Below are positions 19,001 through 29,300 of a stretch of 64,000 nucleotides of DNA, in pieces (within the stretch, counting starts at the first letter, position 1; each line of letters begins with the position of its first letter). The notes below the pieces were generated by a model. The model had not been told where the DNA came from. It did not search any database and was given only the letters and a program-made list of their open reading frames with translations. Origin of the DNA: Eudorina sp. 2006-703-Eu-15 (lineage: Eukaryota; Chlorophyta; Chlorophyceae; Chlamydomonadales; Volvocaceae). The DNA is taken from NCBI GenBank assembly GCA_003117195.1, contig BDSI01000026.1, positions 1,137,205 through 1,201,204 on the forward strand. Reading direction: 5' to 3'. A program made the position numbers and the translations under genes.

Positions 19001-21780
19001 CCGTGAACCTCGCCTCCCTGCCGGGCTGGATGCCGGGACAAGCCACTAGTCCACCGCCACCACCGCCGCCGCCCCCTTCGAGCGGCGTTGGCGGCACCTT
19101 GAAGCCTCCGCCGCCGAGACCGCCACCGCCTAGCCCTCCACAGCCGAGCCCGCACCCGCCCAGCCCGCCGCCCCCCAACCCGCCACCACCTAGTCCTCCT
19201 CCACCTGTCTTCTTCCCCACTCCCAACACACCTGCCATTGGTACCTGCCTTTCATGCAGCATCTTCACGGGCAGTGCCAGCAGCACCACCTACACCGCCG
19301 GCGGCACGGGCTGCCTGTCCGTCAGCTTCTCAGCCATCAACACCGCCACCAACACCCGCTCAGTCACCATCGATCTGAGCAACTGCAAGGGCGGTGTTAC
19401 CCTCAGCTGGGCGTGCAGCCGATCCGACCTGACCACCCTGACCAGCTGCGACTCCTCATCTGTCGCCCTGGGCGGTGTGAGGTGCGATGACGCGACCTCC
19501 ATCACGTACACCGTGCCCGCCGGCATGACCAGCCTGCCACTGCAGGTGCGTGGGTACAGCCGGCCCTTGGTGCGAGGTCGGCACTATTATTCCACTAGCA
19601 CTTCGTTCACATCCCAGTATGTTTTTTACCATTAACGACGTTACGGTGGACCCCCGGGATCATCGATGACAGCAACAGCCTCCTAGCTAACCATATATAC
19701 ACTGCTGCATAAACAAAAAAAACTCGCCACGCACCGGACAACACACCCCGCACCCACTCTACCTTGGAACCACCCCGTTCCCGAGGTGTTTTACATAGTT
19801 GTGCCTTTTAGTTTAATCGAATGATGGTGACAAACGACGATCCAGCCGTAGCTCGCTGCTCGTTCATTCATCACCGCTGCGTTTCGCGTCGCTGCGTCAG
19901 CGCCCTGCCCGGCCCCCGAAGTACGGCAACACCTAGCTACATGCCCTGTCACGCTTTGGGTCTAGAACCTACCGTTCTTGGTCCATCGCGCGCGTAAATG
20001 TAATGGCTACAGACATGTATGCCCCGTGCGCGATTGACAGCCTTTCTGTTAGCATGACAGTGTTTGTTTCAGGCGATGCTTTTCCGTTTCTACTTCGTGT
20101 TTCATTCTGCCCTTCTCGAAGCAAAGGGATTTTAGAAGCAGCGAGAGAGAGCTTGCGATGTTGCTTATCAGCTTCAGCATGCACGGGGTACATGTATGGT
20201 TTCTTTGCATTAAAGGAAGCAGAAATTTCATTTTGTTATAACCCCGGCGCCAAACCTCCATACGTTTAACCGTTGCCAAGTGGACCCTTAGTCCCGAACG
20301 GGCGGTCCAATAGCTTTGTGGGCGGCTCACATCGCCAAACCCTACCAAGAACTGCGCACCTACGGAATCCACCACCACCCGTGGGGGGGAGTCCATGCAG
20401 CCATACCGGCCAACACACCAGGTTACTGGGCGCCAGGATTACCTCTCCTGGAATCCGCACCAGACCCGCCGAATTACAGCAGATTATCAAGGCCGTACGG
20501 CACGGCGTGTGTTTGTGAAGCCAGAAGAACCCCTTGCAAGCAAGGATGGCACCCACGACATTCTCCCCGCCCGCCCACACCACCACCGCACCGCACCGCC
20601 CCTGCTGTATGTCCCCGCCCGCCGCTGCAGATCCAGGACGGCCAGCTCACCGGCAACGTGCCCATGGCCTCCTGCTCCGACGGCAGGGGACTGGGCCCCA
20701 ACCAGTGCTGTGGCGGCTACCGCAGTCCCTGCGCCGACCTGACCATCGGAACGGGCGTGTGCGCCATCACCGTGGACCTCGCCTCCCTGCCGGGCTGGAT
20801 GCCGGGACAAGCCACTAGTCCACCGCCACCACCGCCGCCGCCGCCACCATCGCCATCGCCGCTCAGCAACCTCGGATTTACATTCCCACCTGCTGGCGGC
20901 CTCGGCGGCTCGATGCCGAACTTCCCCTTCTGCCCCTGCACACGCCGCAAGCCGACGCAGTCGCCGTACATGTTCGGGTCTCCGGAAGGGCCGTACAACG
21001 TGACCGCAGACAGCGCCACGTACTGCTTTTCAGTGGAGGCACGTGATGCCGCGGATACGACGGGGGCGTGTGCGGACATGTCCATCGCCAAGGTCGAATT
21101 TCTGATTAGTAAGTCGGGTAGTAAGTAATAATTGTCAGGCGGGGTCGAATGTCTGATTAGCTAGTCGGGTATGCTATTAATTGTCATGCGGTGTCGATTT
21201 TCCGATTATTAGGTCGGGTATGTTATTAAACATCACCGACCTGCAATGGCAGGTGGTAATAATGGCTTTCAAAAAACTGCTGTCGATTTGGCACATCGCC
21301 TTTGGACGCGTACGTACACCCGCAGTTACTTCATCGCGTGCGCCAACCGAATGGTGTACAAATGCGCATCATCATCGTCCCCGATACATAACGCATCGAC
21401 CGTTTGCTTACATTTTATTCGATTTCATTATTCCATAAACACTTGCCCACATTTGTGCAGGGTACGAGTGCGTGAGCGCGTTGCTTGCGTTCCCCATAAC
21501 GGTAACGGTCAACAACAAACGATGGCCGGCGGTCTACACGATCGAGGTCGTCAGCGGTTCGTACTACGGTGTGATGAAGCTACAAGACATCTCCTACTCG
21601 CCGGCCGCGGTCCGCAGCGACGGCTTCCGTGTCTGCATGGCGCTCAACCCCGCCAGCGGCAGCGGCTGCGGCAACCCCGCGGGGCTGTGCTACAGCACCG
21701 CCAACGGCGGCAGCTGCACATACACGCTGCAGGACGAATTAATCAGTTGCTGCCCCACGAGCACGGTTCCGATAAACTGA
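9362..21780 (+). CDS. Gene 2: giant tandem-module pherophorin (8 exons, about 2,214 aa)
   Basis: Extracellular-matrix pherophorin built from repeated exons. Exons: 9362-10009, 11183-13492, 14319-15038, 15685-16404, 17311-18075, 18862-19545, 20631-21108 and 21461-21780. All splice sites are GT-AG and all phases match. The first six introns are phase 0 (Gln codon, then GT; acceptor CAG before ATC or CTG). The last is phase 1. The module order is A1 | B1-hinge-A2 | B2-hinge-A3 | B3-hinge-A4 | B4-hinge-A5 | B5-hinge-A6 | B6-hinge-C | D. A and B form a Cys-rich module split by an intron. C and D form the canonical pherophorin domain at the C terminus. The hydrophobic stretch PLCLLLLLAAC at about residues 59-69 looks like a secretion signal, but about 58 residues precede it. 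The true start could therefore lie on another exon. An alternative is several shorter transcripts: each BA exon lacks its own start and stop, which argues for one gene. Expression data would decide. Confidence 0.75.
10381..10474 (-). mobile_element. ATTC-tailed dispersed repeat in gene 2 intron 1
   Basis: Minus-strand copy: the AATGAATGAA tail side, then the box (CGTTAAAGCGGACCCC), then GTATACCAGGGCAAG and GGCCCCACCCACAAGGCGG. The box has one change (TTAAAG for TTACAG). Confidence 0.65.
11183..13492 (+). CDS. Gene 2 exon 2: B1, about 600-residue hinge, A2
   Basis: The acceptor is at 11181-11182, followed by the LHDGRLAGN start of B1 and the GLGPNQCC motif. The hinge runs from about 11380 to 13170. 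A2 starts at the CLSC motif (about 13193) and ends SLPLQ. The exon is 2,310 nt and open from end to end in one frame. Within the hinge that frame alternates between Pro-rich text and His/Arg- or Ala/Thr-rich text, because internal repeats differ in length by non-multiples of three. Frame is restored before A2. Confidence 0.75.
11380..13170 (+). repeat. Gene 2 giant hinge minisatellite
   Basis: Long nested tandem repeats. The landmark CGAATACAATTG occurs with variants at about 11881, 12197, 12472, 12660 and 12847, with spacings of 316, 275, 188 and 187. The landmark AAAATGATGCCTCC occurs at about 11745, 12061 and 12357. Spacings are mostly not multiples of three, so equivalent units are read in different frames. 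Confidence 0.8.
13493..14318 (+). repeat. Gene 2 intron 2, homologous to introns 3 and 6
   Basis: The first about 260 bp (GTGCGTGGGTACAGCCGG onward) is repeated in intron 3 (15039-15300). The last about 320 bp (from GTGGACC near 13977) is repeated in intron 3 (about 15327-15684) and, except its final stretch, in intron 6 (about 20278-20600). Introns 5 and 6 share only the first about 35 bp at the donor side. Confidence 0.8.
13755..13945 (-). mobile_element. ATTC-tailed dispersed repeat in gene 2 intron 2
   Basis: On the minus strand the element ends GGGGTCCGCTGTAACGTTC followed by an ATTC-type tail. It includes GTGGGGCCTGCTGGGACTTG and CTCTGCTTGCTTAGG. The homologous intron 3 lacks it, so it inserted after the two introns were duplicated. 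Other copies are at about 793-848, 10381-10474, 16707-16799, 24682-24800 and 34510-34698. Confidence 0.7.
14319..15038 (+). CDS. Gene 2 exon 3: B2, hinge, A3
   Basis: A 720-nt phase 0-0 exon. B2 begins IHDGQLTGN and contains GLGPNQCCGGY. About 85 residues of Pro-rich hinge follow, then A3 from CLSCSIFTG to SLPLQ. A3 differs from A2 at about three residues in the visible alignment (K/N, V/A, S/N near the SSC motif). The preceding intron end (about 14000-14318) is a near copy of the ends of the next intron and of intron 6. Confidence 0.8.
15685..16404 (+). CDS. Gene 2 exon 4: B3, hinge, A4
   Basis: A 720-nt phase 0-0 exon, the same size as exon 3. B3 begins IQDGQLTGN. The A4 half-module follows the other copies up to TSCDSS, then switches to a different tail (AAASGDFKCEDATS) that matches gene 3 rather than its neighbours. 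The donor is CAA before GTGAGT, unlike the CAG before GTGCGT of exons 2, 3, 5 and 6. Confidence 0.8.
16707..16799 (-). mobile_element. ATTC-tailed dispersed repeat in gene 2 intron 4
   Basis: Minus-strand copy with GAATGAATGGATGAATG as tail, then ACGTTACAGCGGACCCC and GTATACCAGGGCAAGCCCC. Short, about 90 bp. Confidence 0.7.
16996..17038. repeat. CGCA-rich simple repeat in gene 2 intron 4
   Basis: ACGCACGCACGCACGC-type repeat between exons 4 and 5 of gene 2. No coding role. Confidence 0.8.
17311..18075 (+). CDS. Gene 2 exon 5: B4, hinge, A5
   Basis: A 765-nt phase 0-0 exon. B4 carries the variant GGYRGACADAALG before GTGVC. Its hinge is slightly longer than in exons 3 and 4 and includes an Ala/Gly patch (PAAGAGFPRSPP). 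A5 has NTATNTRSV and the NCNGGATLNW variant. It ends SLPLQ at CAG before GTGCGT. Confidence 0.8.
18612..18735 (-). mobile_element. Degraded LINE 3' end in gene 2 intron 5
   Basis: Minus-strand copy with the tail visible as TGTGTGTGTATGTG, then CATGGTTTGGGGTGCATGAC and GAGCCGTAGGCCCGAGG. It is clearly the same 3' UTR but with many substitutions, so an older insertion than the others. Confidence 0.65.
18862..19545 (+). CDS. Gene 2 exon 6: B5, hinge, A6
   Basis: A 684-nt phase 0-0 exon, the shortest BA unit. B5 begins IQDGQLTGN and has SEGRG in place of SDGRG. The hinge is about 70 residues. A6 has SAINTATNTRSV and ends SLPLQ. The intron before it (18076-18861) carries a degraded LINE 3' end at about 18612-18735. 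Confidence 0.8.
20631..21780 (+). CDS. Gene 2 exons 7-8: B6, short hinge, C-terminal pherophorin domain
   Basis: Exon 7 (20631-21108) has B6, about 40 residues of hinge, and the first half of the pherophorin domain (FPFCPCTRRKPTQ, YNVTAD, KVEFLI). Exon 8 (21461-21780) begins with GG completing an Arg codon, then YECVSALLAFPITVTVNN, and ends CCPTSTVPIN with TGA. The intron is phase 1, at the same place as in genes 1, 3, 4, 6 and 7. The intron is A/T-rich and repeats the text near GTCGGGTA about three times (21109-21225). Confidence 0.85.
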
Positions 21781-22948
21781 ATGCCGTCGGATTGCACAAC
21801 GGTTCCCGGCGCGCGCGTCAGATGGCATGCGACACGTGCTACAGAGGACGGCTGCCGGGACCAGTTCTCGCGAATGGCCCCATGCACTTGCTTGGGTGGG
21901 CCTGATACACCTAGATCTGCTGATGAGTCCAAGCTCGCACCAATCTGGACCCGGTCTGGATCCGGTCTGGATCCGGTCTGGATCCTAATCATCCCGAACG
22001 TCACACCCCAAGACGTGCTGGTGCACCGCAGGTCGGTTGCGACGATGTCATTTTGCAACGAAAGTAGGCAAAGGGAAGGCAATGCGATGTGCGGATCGCA
22101 TTATTCTGCCTTGGTGCGTGCAGATCCCTGCCGCTGCACGCAGACGAAGGATCCGTGCACGCAGGCTGGCAGCCTTACATGGGGGAACGTGCGTGCATTT
22201 GGGGGTGTGCCATCTTCACAACATGGCGAACGCCCATGGGGCGGTGAAAACCACGTAGAGGCGCCATGCATTAGCCGAGCCTCACATGCGACCTCCAGCC
22301 GTGTTGTCGTCGTATGGCATCCTTGCTGCAACAGTAGCGCGCGCGGTGTACGTGGCACACCACGGAAGCCGCCTTGATCGTGCCCGAGCCATCAGGCGTG
22401 CGCCATGGCTTTATTATCTGCGTCCTGCGGTGGTGAGGAGGTTTGCTAGAAGGATCTGCGTGCCTGCAGGCAACAGCTAGCGGTTCTGGAATATTGCAGC
22501 AGCAGCCGACGTTGTGCATATCATGTACGGAGCATAGGTCTCGAACAGGCCCATACACGTAATTAGGATTGAGCGCTGCGATGGCTTTACTTTTTGTCCG
22601 GCAAGGATGTATGGGTTGTTTGCATCTGGGCTTCTTCTGAGGGCAGCCACGCAAGCCTAGGCTCAAGCAATCGAGCGGGATGAAGCTAGCTTCAGGCAGG
22701 CCCTCCAAGAACAGCCTTCGTACGTCGTTGGTGATCGTATGACTGTCGTACATATTAGGACCGTACATATGCGCTGCCTGTGACTGTGCGTGCATGTCCT
22801 GCCTTCGGACGTTGCGTCGCTTGGTGGTGCATATATGGATAAAGAGGACTATTGCGAGCTGGAGGCAACTGTGAGAGTAGTGTCTGTGCGAGTAGTGTCC
22901 TACCTATTTGCAGGGTGCGCTCCCCCGGGCACACGTACATGCACGGGC

Positions 22949-23043
22949 CTGGGTGGTTCGGGCGGGTTTGGGTGGTTCGGGCAGGTTTGGGTGGTTCGGG
23001 CAAGGTTTGGGCGGTTCGGGCAGGTTTGGGCGGTTCGGGCTGG
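22949..23043. repeat. Minisatellite, about 19-bp units
   Basis: Five imperfect copies of GGGTGGTTCGGGCAGGTTT, the last ones with GCGGTTCGG. No gene is associated. Confidence 0.85.
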
Positions 23044-24152
23044 TTATTCGCTGTTCACTCGCCGTCGAACACAGATTCACAGACGTACATACACACAGAC
23101 GTCACATGTACATATACAGCACGTAGCTAGGTAAATATTTTTGACCTAATGACGACGCGCATACGTACGTCCATGTCCATGTATGTGTATGAATGAAACG
23201 GTACAGCGGACCCCGATGTATGTGGTTCGGGTCCCTCGAGAGCAAGGCTTCATTTCTTCTGGCGCATTGTGTTTTGGTTGTTAGCTCTGTGGACATCCTG
23301 CCTGCTGCTAGGGTTTGGTGTGTTTAGAAAAGGAACCCGACCGACCGAACAATGCAAGCGAGCGTCGGGTGCCTACCGGATGTATGTCCGATCCTTTGCT
23401 TCTTTCTGGTTGGGGCGGCTTTGGTTTACGGTTGGGGCGACTTTTCGTCCCAGCCAGCAGGTCTGGTCGTGCGTGGTTGGGCCGGCGTGCATTGGGTCAC
23501 AGGTGGGGCGGGGCGGGGCGTTGGTTGTTTCGCTGCACTGGCCCCGTTTCGTTAACACGAGTTAGTTGCTGTTCGGCCGCCGCACATACTTTTGTCGTGA
23601 TCATGAATGATGTTACAGTGAACCCCGCACGCCATCGGTGTTCTTGCTAACAAAACTGTTATAAAAAGATTGCTGCAGCGCCGCCGGGTTTCAATAGCCA
23701 CGCATCGGGACGAACCCGCACGCTACGTTATCATCGATCTATGTTACGTTATGACATAAGATTCCTAGGCCCACCATCTCTACAGACAGGCTACTGCATA
23801 TGCTGTGATTATGTACTAAAACTAAACGACATAAAAATTGCTGATTTTTACCCAAATAAATAAAAGACGATGCTCGCGAACGACATAAATTCTATCCAAA
23901 TCGCAACCCGGCACCGGTGTCTCGCAACAACAGGTGATCATGTAAGGGCTAGAACGAAATCGAGATAAACCACAAAGAATAATCATCTCAGCGCAACGAT
24001 GTGGGCCTCTGGCTGTTACCAAAAGCAACAGCAGCATGGCCCGCATATGGCCTACCTTGAGAAGGTATATTCTATGTGCGAGTGCCATGCAAAATTGTAA
24101 AACAATTTAGTTATGATCCACTATAAATAATCACACGGGACACACATACACA

Positions 24153-24306
24153 CTGCGCTAGTCTCGTCGACTCCTGTTAATGCGGTATTGCAAACCAGTG
24201 CTTTTGGGCGTTTTGTTTGCCCTTGGGCCTCCGGCTCGTATGGGTATGTGCAGGTATGGGGTTACGCACCCCCAACCATGTAACACACACACACACATAC
24301 ACACAT
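24153..24306 (+). mobile_element. 5'-truncated LINE 3' end (same family)
   Basis: Starts at the ORF stop (GCGCTAGTCTCGTCGAC) and carries the full 3' UTR to ATGTAACACACACACACAC. It is nearly identical to the copy at 51950-52085. Confidence 0.75.
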
Positions 24307-24681
24307 GCACTGAAGTAAGGCGTGCGCGGCGGCCCTTATCTAACCCAAATCCTACCCTAATCTGGCGGTTCGTTGGCGGCAGGGAGGTAGGGCAATCAAC
24401 AACCAGCCCGCGCGGCACGCACCTTCACCTCCCGGCATGCATATCAGTGCTAACATTGCGTGTCACATTGTGTCGATCCGCTTCCGTACAGCGGTACCCT
24501 GCAGTACATACAACTAACGGCTGGCCCTCCAGCTGCTGCTGCTGCTGCACATCGCGCATTCGTTCTGCATCTCGGACCTCGTACCAGCGCAGCAGCCTGC
24601 TCACGTGCCTTCACCCGAGTCCGCTGGGGTGCGTGCGGGGAACGGAACGACTCGGACGCTACAAAGTACAAACGCGTCCTG

Positions 24682-24800
24682 CCGCCTAGTCGGTGGGGCC
24701 TGCTGGGGCTTGGCCTGCTGGTATCCGTCGATACACCGATTGATCCCTTTGGGGTCCGCTGTAACGTTCATCCATTCATTCATTCATTCATTTATTCATT
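24682..24800 (+). mobile_element. ATTC-tailed dispersed repeat, intergenic
   Basis: Plus-strand copy: GTCGGTGGGGCCTGCTGGGG, then GGGGTCCGCTGTAACGTTC and a tail of about eight ATTC units. It gives the clearest view of the simple-repeat tail. Confidence 0.75.
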
Positions 24801-26312
24801 CAAAACGCTACCTGCGCAGCCTATATGCCTATTCGGCACGCTCGCGGAATCCTGCACGCAGCAGCAGCAGCAGTGCGCGCAGAGGAGTTCCGCAAACGGA
24901 TGGATGAATCAACGCGCTGCATGCATGTTGGCCTCTTGGATGGCCAGCGAATGTGTGTCTTCAGCACTCGCCGATGTCCGTCCATTGACAGGAGAAATGA
25001 AGGACGGGCCACGAAGGTAAGGCCCCACCTGGACCCAGGTAACGTAGTCCAATGCGGGGCGGATTTGGACAGGGCTGGACAGCGCTTGGATGTGAGTGGG
25101 CGCGAGTGGGCGGGAACCCGCAAACCTCCGCACGGGGTGCCGCTTGATGTAGTGCTGGGTCAAGTTATATTAATGTTGAATGGAATTGCCGAAGGATAAA
25201 TTGCAATCCCGTTTCGGTTGTGACTGCGGCCGACCACAGTCGAGGATGTTGACTGGCTGGGGATATCTCACCAGAAGACGCATCTGCTCACAGAAATGAT
25301 ATATTGCAATGAAATTCTGTATGTAATTTGTGTTTTCTTCTTTGTTTATTCTGGCTAGATCCATGTGCCCAGACTACACATTCGCCGTCCCCGAGCTTCG
25401 GACGAGACAACCATCATGACTGCAGACGCAAAATTGATAGTGATCAAAGCGAGTTTAAACGTTCCCAATTACATAATCTGCAGAGCGCAGCGCTTCTCTG
25501 TGGGAAGACTATTCCCACGAACCCATTCCGTTGGGCGTCAGCCAGCAGCCGTATTAAATAAAATTCGCACCTGTTCGCACCGAGTTGAGATCGCGCGGGA
25601 AGCCTGCAGACCTCATCCAGTAACATTATTAAAATAAATATAAACATTTTATTTTTGTGATGAAAAGGAGAATCACTGCCGCACTGCTTCGTGTGCCTCC
25701 AGTATCGCGAAGCGGTCGCGCTAGGCTACGATAGAAACCAGCTCCAGCCTCCAGTGCAGAACCGCAAACAAGTTTATAAGGTATTTACAAACGGATCCAA
25801 CTGTTTTTGGCAGATGGCTGCTGGTCTGAACAACACCAAGAACAACAACCTACCGCGGGTACGTAGCTGTTGCCCGCTGGAGCCGAATCGCGTGAAGTCC
25901 CTTCCACGGTTAGTTCGTTGGTCGAGACCAGAATTCGAATAGCCGTGCCTAGAAAACGCAGCTTAAAACACCAGCGGGGCCAGCACAGCCTGGTTGCTTA
26001 GCCACAAACACAAGTGAGACAGGATTTCCATTGCAAACCTGCTTTTTGGTCGCGGTCGCTTTATGAAGTCCTTTCGTCGCGGTCGCGTCCCTCAACAACC
26101 ACTCCTGCTTACCAACCGTTCACCATTCACCGTTCAGTGAATGCACACTCCTAATCCAAGACCCCACAGCCGGTGGCGCCACAGGCCGCTGCCGCCGCAT
26201 CAGGCAGCACAGAGCGACGAGAGCGACGACAGGCCAGAATCAGCATTATTTAAAAGCATGACAGCTGCGAAGGCGACCCGGGATCTGTATCGGCCGGTCC
26301 ACCATCTGCTAC

Positions 26313-26350
26313 GGCTGTCACCGATGATCCGCGGGGTCCAGTGCAACATA
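26313..26350 (+). repeat. Dispersed GTCC box just before the gene 3 start
   Basis: GGCTGTCACCGATGATCC followed by GGGGTCCAGTGCAACAT. It ends about 20 nt before the ATG chosen for gene 3, and the reading frame is open through it, adding in-frame ATGs upstream. Confidence 0.7.
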
Positions 26351-26368
26351 ATTAATAAGAATCTGCCG

Positions 26369-29300
26369 ATGCTGGTCCTCCTGCTGGTCCTGACATCGTT
26401 GGCTGCATTGCCGTTGACAGCTGCCGCTGCAGCTACCAGCAGCACTACTGCTGGGTCTATGGCCGCGTTCAGCTCTGATGGCCGCGACAGTTATCACACT
26501 ACTTATTACCGGCATCGCTCAATCCTCTTTGAGCAGCGACAGGAGACGCCCGACGCAGCAACTTCAGCGCTTTCGTTCTCAGAAGATCGTAACTGCCTGT
26601 CATGCAGCATCTTCACGGGCAGTGCCAGCAGCACCACGTACACCGCCGGCGGCACGGGCTGCCTATCCGTCAGCCTCTCGGCCGTCAACCCCGCCACCAA
26701 CACCCGCTCAGTCACCATTGATCTGAGCAGCTGCAAGGGCGGTGATACGCTGAGCTGGGCGTGCAGCAGGTCCATCCTAACCATCCTGACCAGCTGCGAC
26801 TCGTCGGCCGCCGCTTCGGGTGCTTTCAAGTGCGAAGACGCCACCTCCATCTCCTTCATCGTGCCCGCCGGCATGGCTAGCCTGCCCCTTCAGGTGGGTA
26901 CGGCAGTTGGGATGAATACAACATGCAATGTGGCACAAGTATGCACGGAGGCCGGAGCTCGGAAATAAACAACGCCACGCAAGCACGCATGCTTCTCTAA
27001 GTGCCTTCGTCACCTTGCTTTAATCACCATGTCGCCGGTCATCTCCCGTTCAGACACACGATTCATACCTTCAATTTAGTCATCACGCCATACCGCCTTA
27101 CTTTCCACTCAGATTCATGACGGAAAGCTCATCGGCGACACCTCATGCTCAGCCGGCAACGGACTGGGCCTCAACCAGTGCTGCGGCGGCTCCGGCGGCG
27201 CCTGCACAGACTCCGTTACCGGGACGGGTGTGTGTGGGATTAGTGTGAACCTGACCTCGCTGCCGGGCTGGTTGCCTTGCCCCACCACCAGTCTCTCGTC
27301 ACCACCTCCTGCGGGCGGCTCGGGAGGTGTCAAGTCGCCGCCGCCTAGCCCACCGCTACCGCCGCCGCCCAGACCTCCGCCACCGCCGCCCCCCAGGCCT
27401 CCACCACCGCCGCCGCCTAGACCTCCACCACCGCCGCCGCCCAGACCTCCGCCACCGCCGCCCCCCCGGCCGCCGCCACCGCCGCCGCCCAGACCTCCAC
27501 CGCCACCGCCGCCCAGACCTCCGCCACCGTCGCCCCCCAGGCCGCCGCCACCGCCGCCGCCCAGACCTCCACCGCCACCGCCGCCCAGACCTCCGCCACC
27601 GCCGCCCCCCCGGCCTCCGCCACCGCCGCCGCCCAGACCTCCGCCACCGCCGCCGCCCAGACCTGCACCGCCACCGCCGCCGCCCAGACCTCCACCGCCA
27701 CCGCCGCCTAGACCTCCGCCACCGCCGCCGCCAAGCCCACCACCACTGCCGCCGTCTTTTAGCCTACAGCCATCACCTTATCCGGACCCTCCGTCGCCTC
27801 GAGGCCCTTCCGTGAACCCACCACCAACGCCGCCATCTCCTGGCCCACCATTGTCACCGCTGCCAAGCACACCAGCCCTGCCACCACCGAGCCCGCCTTT
27901 GCCACCGCCGCCCAGGCCGCCGCATCTCTCTCCAACCGCCGCTCCGGCCGCGCCACCACGCAGCCCACCATTTCCGCTCAGCCCTCTGCCCCCGCCACCT
28001 CCCAGCCCTTCGTCGCCGCCGCCACCACTGAATCCACCTCCATCGCCCCCTCGTAGCTCGCCATCCCCGCCACCACCCGGGCCCCCACAGCCTCCATCAC
28101 AAAATCCACCACCTCCACCCGTGCCCAGCCCACCACCGCGTTTACCACCCAGCGCACCGCCGCCTTTGCCACCCAGTCCACCGCTGCCTCCACCATCCAG
28201 CCCACCGCCGCCGCCACCACCTAGTCCGCCGTCACCACCGCCGCCCAGCCCACCGCCGCCCAGCCCACCGCCGCCGCCACCACCCAGCCCACCGCCGCCG
28301 CCACCACCCAGCCCACCGCCGCCGCCACCACCTAGCCCGCCGTCACCACCGCCGCCCAGCCCACCGCCGCCGCCACCGCCGCCCAGCCTACCACCACCCG
28401 TCCCTCCACCGCCGTCGCCTTCCAGCCCACTGCCCGAGCAGCCGAGCCCTCCACCGCCACTTGACAGGCCAACCCCTTTGCAGCCATCCATTCCTCCACC
28501 GCCCCCGTCACCCCAGGGCGTTCTCCCCATCACCGCACCCAACCCGGTGGCGCCAGCCCCTGAGCCCCCCTCCCTGCCGGTCGCGAACACCCCGGAGAGG
28601 TCTCCGCCGTCGCCACGCCCGCCCAAGCTCCTCCGGCCAACGCCACCACGGCCAGTGCTGCCGCCGCCGCCACGGCGCCCTCGCCCATCCAGGTCCCCGT
28701 TTCCGTCCCCACGGCCGCCGGCCCCGCCACCGCCGCCTTCACCAACGCCCCGTCCGCCGCCGCGTCCAAGCCCGGCTAGACCGCCGCCTCGACCGGCCGG
28801 CAGTTTCGGCGGCTCGATGCCGAACTTCCCCTTCTGCTCCTGCACACGCCGCAAGGCGGCGCAGTCGCCGTACGCCTTCGGGTCTCCGGAAGGGCCGTAC
28901 AACGTGACCGCGGGCAGGACCACGTACTGCTTTTCAGTGGAGGCACGTGATGCCGCGGATACGACGGGCGCGTGCGCGGCCATGTCCATCGCAAAGGTCC
29001 AGTTCCTGATCAGTAAGTCGGGGTCCGTCATTTTTTGTTCCTCGGCCTGCGGGTAAAGCCTTGCAGGAATGTGTTTTTTTGTGGTCGTACACCCTTCGCG
29101 CTGATCTCATGCCTGGCACGCCCGGAGTAGGGGAGTAGGGAGCTGATGGACGGCTGCAGCATTCCCTCACGAGTGCGTCCTCTGTGCCGTCACTAATAAA
29201 AATGAGTGAGACCCGCTGCCTTGTCCTATGGTTACACTACTGGCTACTGGGGGGGCGGGTTAATTGAAAAAAGAAATAAACCCAAAGAACGAACCAGGGG

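Larger units (their letters stand above)
21781..26312. other. Repeat-rich intergenic stretch between genes 2 and 3
   Basis: Holds a 12-bp triplication (GGTCTGGATCC near 21955), the minisatellite at 22949, isolated boxes, one LINE end (24153-24306) and one ATTC-tailed repeat (24682-24800). No protein-coding gene is supported; all open frames are short and without recognisable domains. Confidence 0.55.

Noticed and set aside
13490..21128. Each gene 2 exon as a separate pherophorin gene
   Set aside because: Internal exons begin at acceptor sites with B half-modules, have no signal peptide and end at donors rather than stops. Phases join perfectly from exon to exon.
22949..23043. CRISPR-like array
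   Set aside because: Units are contiguous without spacers; it is an ordinary minisatellite in a eukaryotic genome. The same applies to 31530-31735 and 37914-38171.
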